This document shows, in pieces, positions 34,061-46,413 of a DNA stretch of 64,000 nt (the first letter of the stretch is position 1; each line of letters begins with the position of its first letter). Below the pieces are notes generated by a model that ran no database searches, had not been told where the DNA came from, and saw only the letters and a list, made by a program, of their open reading frames with translations. This DNA is from Shinisaurus crocodilurus (taxonomy: Eukaryota > Chordata > Lepidosauria > Squamata > Shinisauridae). Location: the NCBI GenBank assembly GCA_021292165.1, contig JAHFWL010001001.1, positions 1 through 64,000 on the forward strand. Reading direction: 5' to 3'. Made by a program: the position numbers and the translations under genes.

Positions 34061-37000
34061 TATGTGTGTGTGTGTGTGTTTGTATGTGTCCTGCATCTCC
34101 CACCAACCAGCTTCATGGGATGACCCCATTGAGTTCTAGTATTATGAGAGAGAGAGAAAAATGTCTCCCGATCCACTTTCTCCACACCATGCATAATTCT
34201 GTACAGCTCTGACATATCTCCGCTCACTCACCTTTTTTCTAAGCTAAACAATCCCAGAATGTTTTAAACTTTCCTCATAGGGGAGTTGCTCCAGCCCCTT
34301 GATCATTTTAATTGACCCTTTCTGCACTTTTTCCGTCTCTACAATATCCTTTTTAGGTGCAGTGACCAGAACTGTACACAGTATTTATTATTGATTGATT
34401 GATTGATTTTATTACGTTTCTATACTGCCCAATAGCCCAAGCTCTCTGGGAGGTTCACAACAATTAAAACAGCAAAATACAACATAAAATACAGTATAAA
34501 ATAGGAGTAAAAGTCAAAATAAAACCTAGCAGCAGTACAGAGATTTAAAATACAGTTGAGGATTTAAAACAGAGACTAAGAGACTAAAATTCCTAGGAAA
34601 ACAAGGAGGTCTTCACCTGGCACCGGAAAGAACACAACGTAGGTGACAGGCAATCCTCTCTGGGAAGTTCATTCCACAACCGGAGTGCCACAGCAGAAAA
34701 GGCCCTCTTCCTAGTAGCCACCCACCTCACTTCCTTTGGCAAGGGCTCCCGGAGGTGGACCGGTGAGGATGATCTTAGGGTCCGGGCAAGAATATATGGG
34801 AGGAGAATTCTAAGTGTAGCTGCACCATAGATTTGTATGAGGGGAGGTTGATCTTGGTAGCTGGCTTTAGTAATGCACCACCAGTTCCCTCACATACGTT
34901 GCTTGAGTAGCATAGAGGACAGGGTTCCCTACCTCTCTGTAGATTTCAAAATCGATGGCTCTGGGTGGCAGAATGCTGCCAGGGGCTGCCTTGCAAATTT
35001 TGCCCCTTCTCGCTGACTCTGCAGACTGTTGATACCGTGCTTCTTCTTTCCTAGGTCCGCCATCACCATATTCCCCCAGAGGACAGATGGCAAACATGAC
35101 TTCCGGGTCTGGAATGCCCAGCTCATCCGCTACGCTGGCTACAAGCAGCCAGATGGCACCATCCAGGGAGACCCAGCCAATGTGGAGCTGACTGAGGTCA
35201 GTGCAAGAGAGAGAGGGACTCGCCCGTCTCCATCTTTTAAGCCATTGCAAAAATGTGTCCTTGTTAGTCAGATGGCTGAGGCCACCTCCTTACCAACATA
35301 ATCACTTAACTGATTGTATAAACCATTTTTATGACAATGTGAGGGCAAGCTGATATTCGGCCTAACACTTATTCCAAAGCTTTTTAGAAGCCTAAGTTGA
35401 AAGATTACAAAATGGTGGCCAGTTCAAATCTATTTGGGGGCCAACAATGCGAAATCTGTACAAAATACGTGATGAATTCAGCGGTGTTGATTGCAGAGCA
35501 TTAAGTGGTGCATACAGTTTGGTGTATAAACCAGCATTCTGTGACACTTCAGTGCTGAGAAAATGGAAATGTAAAAATCCAAAATGGCGGCCAAATTCAC
35601 AGCTTCTCAGTTAAAACTGAAATATATGCATAATTGTGTAATCAGAACAACAATGAAATGTTTACAATGACAGTGTCGTAAATCCGCCCAGTGTCAAGAT
35701 AAGCCGTCGTCGTTGTAACAGTCCGAGTGTCAAAGCCAACATATATTAGTCCAAAACAGAGCAAACGTAAACCAGTAGGGGTCAGGCACAGGCGTGGTCA
35801 GGGTCGTTCCGAAGATCAAAGGTACAGAGGTCCGAGGTCAGGAATATCAAGAGCGTCTGGCGGTAGCTGTAACAAACACTTCCAGCACCTGAGTGTGTTT
35901 GGGACCTGCCTTTTGAGCAGGCGCTGATTGGTAAGGCTGCCCAGTTGGGTCAGGCTGCACTTAGCCCAGTGTTTCTCAACCTTGGGTCCCCAGATGTTTT
36001 TGGCCTACAACTCCCAGCATGCCCCAGCCAGCATAGCTGGCTGGGGCATGCTGGGAGTTGTAGGCCAAAAACATCTGGGGACCCAAGGTTGAGAAACACT
36101 GACTTAGCCTGACCCCACCCCAAACACACTCCGGCACGGCTGGTCTCTGTCTGACCAACTGGAGGCACAACAGACAGGAATAATATCTGATATTAACTTA
36201 GAACAACTATTTACAACTTCGGTGTTTGTTATCTGCTTTTATATCAGCATGTTGAATATTTCTATTGAAGATATAACATTTTTTCTCTGAACTTTATAAA
36301 ATTTAGAGTGCAATCCTATGGGTTGCACTCTTAATAAACAGAGGGCTATGGGTTTTGGAAAAGTGGTAGTGTCTAGGCCAGTGTTCTCCAACCTTGGGTC
36401 CCCAGATGTTTCCGGCCTACAACTCCCAGCTACGCTGGCTGGGGCATGCTGGGAGTTGTAGGCCAAAAACATCTGGGGACCCAAGGTTGGAGAACGCTGG
36501 TCTAGGCGTTTGACCACAACTAGCTATGCAAACGGGCTGCCGGGCTGCTGCCATTCTTAGTTGGTTTGGTTTGATTCGTACCCCACCTTTCTAACAAAAC
36601 ATGCCACTCTTCTGCTTCATGGATGGTCACCAGCCTGTGCTCTTCTCTGTTTGGATGCAGATCTGTGTACAGCAAGGGTGGAAAGTGCCCAGGGGCCGAT
36701 TCGACATCCTGCCGCTCCTTCTCCAGGCCAACGGCAACGACCCTGAGCTTTTTGAGATCCCACCCGAGCTGGTGCTGGAAGTCCCCATCCGGCATCCCAA
36801 GTAAGTCCAGATACCTGCCTTTGTTGGACCACGAAGGAGCTCTCGGGCTCTCTGCAGCCGTTTTTGGAGTTAGCGATGAGAACGGACCACCCTGGATGGA
36901 GGAGGCTCCTGCCCTGCTGCGTGCTCATGGGAAAGGGCAGTATCAGAGGCAGCATGGCTATGTGCACCAGTTGCTGGGGAACATGGGCGGGAGGGTGCTG

Positions 37001-40000
37001 TTGCACTCCTGTCCTGCTTGTGGGATTCCCTAGGCAGCTGTTTGGCCACTGTGTGAACAGAACGCTGGACTAGATGGACCCTTGGTCTGATCCAGCAGGG
37101 CTCTTCTGATGTTCTTAAGTTGTTCTGATGGCATCAGTGGAAGTAGTTAGCTCATTGGGCAGCCCTGGCATGGGAAGTAGTAACAAGTGCCTCTGAGCAT
37201 GTATAGAAAACCTTTCTCTCTTCGTGAGTCTTCAGACCCTCTCGCATGTGCCAGTTTTCCCTGCCACGGCTTTTTAAAAATGTAAGCGACATACAGTATG
37301 CACTGGACCCAAGTGGATGATATAGGCCAGGGGTACAGAACACGGGCTCGGGGGCCAAATCCAGCCCTCTTGGGGTTCCCCAGAAGACAACGCCCCTTTC
37401 CCCCAACCACCAATCATTTGGTGGCTTCCCAGCTTTTCTGCAGTCTTTGTGCACATCGTTGTGTTGCTAAAAGGCAACTCTGGAAAGCAGAGGTGCAGAA
37501 CTCAGGCCCGGGGGGGGGGGCATATCTGGCCCACCTGGGGGTTCCCAGATAGCCATGCCCTCTTCCCCGGCCCCACCCTCTTTCCCCCAACCACCAATCA
37601 TTTGGTGGCTTCTTGACTTTTGTGCAGTTTTTTTCCCCTCCTTTCTAAAAGGTTGAAATGCCTCTTCTAAGAATTAGTTACTGGCAGGAAGCCCTTTAAG
37701 CTAAAGTAGGCTATTATTTCTGGTTCTGCCCCTTTGCCTTTTGTCCTGTCCGCCACTGGAATGCAGCCCCCGAGAGCTTCTCCATCAGTCTGAAAAAGGC
37801 TCTGCACCCCTTGCTCTTAGGGACTGTGACCCTTTGGCGGCTGCCTCCTATCTACATCCGAGGAGCCAAAGCAGGAAAGAACCAGGTGCTGTTCTACCTG
37901 AGCTGTGTCCTGCCGGTACTTTCGAATGGCAGTTGCCAATCCTACTTCCGGTCTGCAGGTTGATTCAAGCTCAGACTTCTTTTCGACTGCAGGGGTCCAG
38001 GCCTCCTAGTTCAGATTGTCTTGTCCTGCCCTATCCTTTGCAGGTTTGCCTGGTTTAAAGAGCTGGAGCTGCAGTGGTATGGCTTGCCGGCGGTTTCCAA
38101 CATGTTGCTCGAGATCGGAGGCTTGGAGTTCTCGGCCTGCCCCTTCAGCGGCTGGTACATGGGGACCGAAATTGGAGTCCGCGACTACTGCGACAACTCG
38201 CGCTACAACATCCTGGAGGTAGTAACGGGCACTGGCATGTTGCCTTTCGACTGTTCAAACCCCATTGCATACTTTTATATTGTTTGTTTGTTTATTATAT
38301 TATATCCCACCTTTTTTCTTGCAAGTAACCCAAGGTGGCTTACATAATCATCATCATCATCCTCTTCTCCATTTTATCCTCAAGTCACAACGACCCTGTC
38401 AGGTAGGTTAGGCTGAGAGTCAGGGACTGGCCAAAGTCACCCAGTGAGCTTCATGGCTGAGCGGGGACTAGAACCCGGATCTCCAGAGTCCCAGTCCAAC
38501 ACTCTAACCACTTTGCTACACTGGCTCTCTTGTTGTCATATACAGGCCTGTGGCTTACGCTGGCTCAGCTTGTCTGAGCGTGGAAAGTTAAGCAGGGTCA
38601 AGCCTGGTTATGACTTGGATGGGAGACCCCTCCTCTAGTTTCCTGCATTGAGCAGAGGGTTGGACTCGATGGCCTTGTAGGCTCCTTCCAACTCTATGAT
38701 CTATGAAATCTATGAAATCTTTACAATAATCCTGTAAAGAAGGTCAGTCTTATTATCCCCCATGATGCAGAAGGAGGGAAAGGTTGCTGTGTGAGAATGG
38801 CCTACTTAAGGGCATCTAGCGAGTTCGTGACAGGTGAAATTCCAAGCAGGACTTCCTTGTTAATCGCTCTTTCTGTTATAGCTTTAAACCTATCTTTTAA
38901 AGACATTGTGGGTCATACTTTGGGGAGAGTATATCTCAGTGGTTGATTGGGATGTTGAAGAAATCCGCAACAGATTCAAATGTGTTCAGATTTCTAGGAA
39001 TCTGACCTGCAGATTCCACAGTGGACTGGCTTTTTCCAAGCCACATGGATTTCCGCAGCATTGCGGACTGGTTCTTCAGGGTAGGGGGGATTTGTGCTAA
39101 TTCATATTATGAATGTGAATTCACTCAAGCAGAATGACATTCTGGTTAAAAAAAATAAAATAAATCCGATTCTGTCAATGAGCAGATGAGGGAATGAAAG
39201 GCGCCTGACAATCTGTGAAACAGATGGAACGGATGTCACAAAATCCATACATCCCTGGTGGTATATACCACCCTTTATCATATTTAATTTCGGAGTTGTG
39301 TAAGGCAGGGGTGGTCAAAAGGTAGCTCTCCAGATGTATTGGACTTCAACTCCCAGCATTCCTGACTGTAGGCCATGCTGGCAGAGGCTTCTGGGATCTG
39401 GAGTTCCAAAACATCTGGAGATCTACCTTCTTTCCCACCCCTGGTGTAGGGCGTAAAACAAATGCACAAAAACACCGTAATAGCAGATAAAAGGTTAAAT
39501 TGCATAACCTGGGTGGCAATTTAAATTTCATTGCACCAAAATTGGAGTTCTCAAAATGTGCATCTTTGAATTTTCCAAGACGTTGGCATACAAGCATGTT
39601 GGCTTCCAGTCCAGGCTATCCATTCAATTCTGAATTCGGGTAGAGTTTCATTTCATGCCTGGGTATTTACTGATCTTCACACTTTCGTTGCACTGCAGGA
39701 AGTTGCCAAAAGGATGAACTTGGACATGCGGAAGACCTCCTCACTCTGGAAGGACCAGGCACTGGTGGAGATCAACATTGCGGTCCTGTACAGCTTCCAG
39801 GTACCAGGAAATTGGTCCGTGGCAACAATGGGTGTTTGGTCACATTTGAAAATGCAAATCCCAGCAGGGGTGCACTAAGGAAATTGTGGGCCCTGGACTT
39901 AGGGTTGCCGCCCTCATAGATGGAAATATCATCATCAAGGCTGGTGACTCCTATTTTGGAGGGGCTCCTTATCCATTGCAGGTTTTGCGCCTTTCATTTG

Positions 40001-43000
40001 GAGCTTTATAGCAGCTATCCGTGGTGTATTCCATTCCCCAGAATAGGTTCACCACCATGGAGCACCATGGATAGCTCCTATGAAGCTCCAGAATAAAAGC
40101 TGCAAAACCTGCAATGGACGAGGAGCCCCACCGAAATAGGAGTCACCAGCCTCCCCTGGTTTAATTATAAGCCCATTTTCCAAGGTAAAGCCACGCTCAA
40201 AGCAGTTTACAGCAACATCGGCGGGGATGGGGAGAGAGAATTACATAATATAATGTAGCAACATTTTCAGAAAAGTAACTTAACCATTACAAATCATGAA
40301 AAAAAAGTGAATAGTCACTCAAATTGACTGAGGGCAATTCCATGAGTTGCCTGCCTCCGAGACAGAAGCGCCCCCTCTTGGGAACTTCCATGCATCCAGT
40401 GCCCTGCTGGCAGAGCAGGAGGCGTGACAGGCGATTTTCGCCTCCCCATCCTCCGTGTTTTGCTTTTTTCTCTCTGGAAGGGCCTTTGAGCCCATCTAGA
40501 GAGGGTAGACTGGGGCTGGAGAGATCCCTCATATTTATTTTATTATTATTATTCTTACATTTATATCCCACCTTTTTTCCTCTTTCAAGGAACCCAAGGC
40601 GACTTACATAGTCCTCCTCCTCCTCTCCATTTTATCCTCACAACAGCCCTGTGAGGTAGGTTGGGCTGAGAGTCAGTGACTGGCCCAAAGTCACCTAGTG
40701 AGCTTCATTTATTTATTTATTTAATATATTTATTTACCGCCCATCAGCCCAAAGGCTCCCTGGGCGGTTTACAAGAAAAGCAGGATAAAAACAATCTTTA
40801 AACCAAAAATATCATTAAAATAGAAATACAAATACAATATAATACAATTCATGGCTGAGTGGCGGGGACTAGAACCCAGATCTCCCGAGTCCCAGTCCAA
40901 CACTTTAACCACTACACCACACTGGCATATCCTGGCCTCTCCCGTTCCCTCCCCCGGACTGGTACTGCAACCTAGGTGGCGCCCCTGAAGACGCACACTC
41001 AGTCTAGTGGTGGAAACATGACACCAGGGGAGCAGAAGGTAAGGCTCTGAACCCCAGGTGCTGGGAGCCCCCGGTTGAGAACCACCCCACATGCACAACC
41101 ACACCTTACAACAGGAGCAGGCAGAAGGTAGCGGGACCTACCGGTAGATCTCTGGGTGATTTGTAGAAGATTGGCAAGAGTTGGAGAGGAGGAGGAGGAG
41201 GAGGAGGAGGAGGAGGAGGAGGAGGAGGAGGAGGAGGAGGAGGAGGAGGAGGAGGATGTAAGCCTCCTTGGGTTCCTTGCAGGAAAAGAGGCGGGATATA
41301 AATATAACAAATAAAATAATAATAAATAATAATACAACAGGCAGGGCCAAAATACCCCCCCAAAGCAGCATGTTTTACTTTATAGCTCTTACTGCCAGTA
41401 ATTAAGTCTTAAGAGAGGCATTTTAACCTCTTAGAATGGCGGGAGGGGAGGGAACTATACAAAAGTCAAGAAACCACCAAAATGATAGGTGGTCAGGGGG
41501 AAGGGGGTGGGGGCGTGGCCTTCTGAGGGCCTCCAGAGGGCCGGCTTTGGCACCCGGGCCTGAGGTTCTGTACCCCGGTTTATCTGCTCCTCCCTCCTCC
41601 TCAGAGTGACAAGGTGACCATTGTGGACCACCACTCGGCCACAGAGTCCTTCATCAAACACATGGAGAACGAGTACCGCTGCCGGGGAGGCTGCCCCGCT
41701 GATTGGGTCTGGATCGTCCCGCCAATGTCTGGAAGCATCACCCCCGTCTTTCACCAGGAAATGCTCAACTACCGGCTCACACCTTCCTTCGAGTACCAGG
41801 TGCCGTTCCTTTTCTGGCTTACCACTGCAGCTAAGATTCGGCCTGAGGAATATAGGTGGGGACCACGTCATGAAGTCAACCACCCAGCATGGATGGACCC
41901 CTGTGGCTCACCCATGGTGATGGTGACCTTCTTAAGGCAAGCCCTATCTATGTTGCCCCGTGAGTTGTGTAATGTTGGGAACAGGGGTGGTGCTCCGTAC
42001 CGAAAAGATCTGGGGCTCAGGCCCACAGGACAAAAAAAAATGCACACATCTGCATATTTACATGTGCTCTAAAGTCTGTGTGTGTGTGCGTGTGTGCGCG
42101 CATGCGCGTGTGTGTGCGCATGCGCGCGTGTGTGCACACATGCCTTTAAAGCACCCTGTCTCCTAAGGACACCCCTATTTGTAAAATAGACAAGGGAGAG
42201 GAGGGCATTTGAGTACAGGAAAAACTCAAACAGAAAGATGGGGGGGGGCAGCAGGAGGTGATGCACATGTGGGCAAAAAGCCAGCTCATCCAGGGGGATC
42301 AGATGCAACCAAGATCATCAGGGCCCCTGGACCTTTCTTTCAGCCAGTGCCCATGGACAGCAGGGTGGCGGGGCAGAGGGCCTCCCAGAGATTTGGGGCT
42401 CCAAATGAAGGATTTGGGGCTCCAGCCCTAGTGGGCCGCCCCCTTACACTGCCTCTGGCTGGGAACCTGTTGGCAGGTTTAGTGTGCACCCCAAGCCCGA
42501 TTTGCATTCCCTACACCAGACTTCCCCAACTCGGTAGGCTCCAGTTGTTTTGGACTTCCATCTCCCATCAGCTCTAGCCAGCATGGCCAATGGACCAGAA
42601 TCCTAAAAGTTGTCATCAAACACAACTGGAGGTTCTGTAGGGGAATGCTGCCCCTACACAGAGGTGGCTGCAAAGCATCCAGAGACCCTGCAGTTGCATC
42701 CTTTCAGCAAAGAGAACCTGGCCCTCGGCAATTTCAGAAATATTGTTTTGGAGGCACCGATGCGCATGTACGTACACCGACGTGATTCGAGTGAATTTAA
42801 AGTTCCCCTGCTTGCAAGTACAGGAGGCTGGGTAGATTACAGGAGCTTTACCAGAAGCTCTTGGAGAAGGGTAGCATACTCCATCTGTGCAATAGATATT
42901 TTTTTTCTAGCCTGTCTTAGAAGACAGGCTAGAAAGAATCACCCATTTTACAAATGCTTCGTTCTTTGATAATGTGACGCACATATGCATGCTACATGTT

Positions 43001-46000
43001 TTGTGAATTGCTGCGTGTAGATCACGTGCTTGAGTTCTTTGCACATGTTTCTAGTTCCCGCTTTTGTGGCTTGTGGCACACATTGCATTCGTCTGGACTG
43101 TGGTGGATACGTAGCCATGGCCTTGCCTCATCTATGAGGGCCTACCTTCTTCTTGAGTTAGAATTCCACCTTTGGTTGCCACCCAGGAGAAATACTGAAG
43201 CCAGCTGTGGCTTTGGGCATGATAGACCTTTCAGTTTGACCTTCAATGAGTCTTCTCTTTCAATCAGGGCTCTTTTTTCCCCCTCTCTTCCCAGCCTGAT
43301 CCTTGGAACACGCATATCTGGAAGGGCCTCAACGGAACGCCCACCAAGAAGAGAGCCATCGGCTTTAAGAAGCTAGCTAAGTGAGTACACGGTGGGGTGT
43401 AGCAGAACCAGTGGAAGGTCTGGATAAGGGGGGGGATGGTGTAGAGCGCTGGCCTGGGGCATGCTGCAGCTCAAGGCCAGTGTCGGGTTGACATTGTCAG
43501 GCACTTGCCTGGGCCCATGATCTGGTAGGGGGGCCATTGCCAATCTCTGGAGTCTCCGGATCCTGCTGTTCTTCCTCTTTGCTGTTGTTGCCTGTTCATC
43601 CTCCGCTCCAGGTGAGTCAGCAATGACAGGAGCAGGAAGGAACAGTAAATTCTGCACCTTCTGTCTGTTGTGTTGTTGTTGTTGTTGTTGTTATTGTTGT
43701 TGTTACTACTACTACTACTACTACTATATTTGTATCTCACCTTTTCCCTCTTGCAAGGAAGGCGGCTTACATAATCCTCCTCCTCCTCTCCATTTTATCC
43801 TCACAACAACCCTGTGAGGTCGGTTAGCCTGAGAGTCCGTGACTGGCCCAAAGTCACCCAGTGAGCTTCGTGGCCCGAGTGGGGACTAGAACCCGGATCT
43901 CCTGGGTCCCAGTCCAACACTCTCACCACTACGGCACGCTGGCTCTTAGAGGGTGCCACTTGGCCTCTAAGGGAGCAGCAAACAGTGTTCGTGTACATTC
44001 ATTTGAAATAGAAAATGTGCCAATCAAAGTCCAGTGAATATGGTATCCCTTGGGCTCTCCAGGGTTCATAGATTCATAGATAGAGTTGGAAGGGGCCTAC
44101 AAGGCTATCGAGTCCAACCCCCTGCTCCATGCAGGAAACTAGAGGAGGGGTCTCCCATCCAAGTAATCACCAGGCCTGACCCTGCTTAGCTTTCCACGCT
44201 CAGACAAGCTTCTTTCCAAGCCCTGCCTGGAGATGCTGGGGATCGAACCGGGGACCTTCCGTATGCAAAGCAGGTGCTCTGCCGCTGAGCTACGCCCCCC
44301 CCTTCCCGCTAGCAACACGACCTGATCCTGCTTTGCTCGGGTCGTGCTACTAGCTCCAGGAGCTGACGGTCAGAATGGCGAGCGGCCAGCCCTGCATCCT
44401 GCTCAAGCCAAGCAAGGCGCTGCCTCGTGGACTTGGAGCGCCGGCACTGAGCAGCCCCGGACTGGTGCTTCTTTCAGAGGGCCTGAGGGCCCCACCTCTT
44501 CCTGGAGCCGCTCAGGGCACGATCATAGATCATAGAGTTGGAAGGGGCCTACAAGGCACACACAGGGCTTGCGCCGCCTCCTCCTCCTCCCAAGTAGGAT
44601 GGATGGACAGAATGGCTGCTAGTCAGGCGCTTCAGTCCAGACCCGTCACCACTCCCGTTCTGCCTATCCCAGAGGTGGTTTGTGGGAAACTCTTGACGAG
44701 AGGCAGCAGAATCCTCCGGTGTTGCAGCCCTCGTGGATAAGGGTGTCTTCTGGGGAAGCGGCCTCTGCATTTGCCCTGGCGTGTTGGCTCCCAAGGGGCC
44801 CCGTTTGCAGTAGGGACCACCGCAGGATCCTTCCTTCTCCCTCCGCTTCAAAGGAGGTCTTCTTGACTGGCTGCCGTGCGAGTCCTGGAGGGTTCCGCAA
44901 CCCGGGGAGCCGAGTGCCGTGGCTGCATTCCGTGTACTTCTTCAGATCGGGCTAAGCGTTCCCAGCATGTCTATGCGTCACCGCTGTGATCTCTTTATAC
45001 AGAATGCTGGGTTCCCAATTACCTAGGGGTTGCAAGGGTCACACAGCAGAGATTTGCTGAGTGTTCTTTATTTATTTAAAGCTTTTTTAAAAAAAAAAAT
45101 TCCCGCTCCTCAGCCAAAAAGGCTCCCAAATTTCAAGATTTTCTAACTAATACAGTTACAGATCTACACTAACTTAAACTAATACATTGACATAATTCCT
45201 AATCTACATTTGAGGTCTTTCCGTGTCCATCAGTCTGTAGGCGTACCGCGTACAATCTAAAATGAAACGACACACAAGGAAAAAAGGATGGGGAGGGAAG
45301 AGGGGGGGGAATCAAGTCGTCTTTCAGCAGGGCTGATGGAACGGCCCAGTTTCCCCTTTGATCTCCCTCTGTACAGCCTGCTGGGAAGTACTGAACAGTC
45401 TTTGGCATTATCGTGCCGCCCAAGTGAAAGCAGGGATCTTTTCTGATAATCCCATCTTTTTAATGCGGGTGCACAAATCCGGCCTCACTAGTTGCAACCC
45501 CAAGCTGTGCATGGCAGGAGCGAGGAATCTCTCCTGTAGCCCTGGACAAATGCCCTGCAGGCAGTGCTGCTCCAGCAGACTAGACATCCAACAGAGAGCC
45601 AGTGTGGCCTAGTGGTGAGAGTGCTGGACTGACACTCGGGAGATCCGGGTTCTATTCCCCGCTCGGCCATGAAGCTCACTGGGTGACTTTGGGCCTGTCA
45701 CCGACTTTCACCCTTAACCGACCTCACAGGGTTGTTGTGAGGATAAAATGGAGAGGAGGAGGAGGATTATGTAAGCCGCCTTGGGTTCCTTGTAGGAAAA
45801 GTGGGATGTAAATATAATAAATAAATAAATAGCATTTAAGAAATCTCCCAGCCCACCTCTTGTAGTTTCCAGAGACCTTAAAGCAGTGTTCTCCAACCTT
45901 GGGTCCCCAGATGTTTTTGGCCTACAACTCCCAGCATGCCCCAGCCAGCATAGCTGGCTGGGGCATGCTGGGAGTTGTAGGCCAAAAACATCTGGGGACC

Positions 46001-46370
46001 CAAGGTTGGAGAACACTGCCTTAAAGGAAAGCCACAAGCACTTTCCAGGGGCTATTTCTTGACATACAGGCTTGAGCCCAGGCGAGGTGAAGGGAAGTGA
46101 GTTGGTCTATGGAATAGGAGAGTGGAGAAACAACGGCAGAAGATAGCTCTTCTTCTTCTTCTTCTTCTTCATTGTCCCTGGTTCAGGGGTGGTATTTTTC
46201 TTCCCATAAATCCAGCCTGGAACTGGGCCTGATCTGCTTCTAATCTACTTTGGAGCTGGTGACAGAAAGTGCAAAGCTTGCCATATAGAGCTGAGCGAAA
46301 AGATTTCACTCGGAAGCTGGGATTCCAGGAGACAGATGGGGGAAAAAACACTTCACAAAATTCACACACA

Positions 46371-46413
<43 letters not shown>

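Noticed and set aside
38560..38620. Possible 5S rRNA gene
   Set aside because: Only the second half of 5S is present and it continues into a CR1-type tail, as in its inverted copy at 44065.
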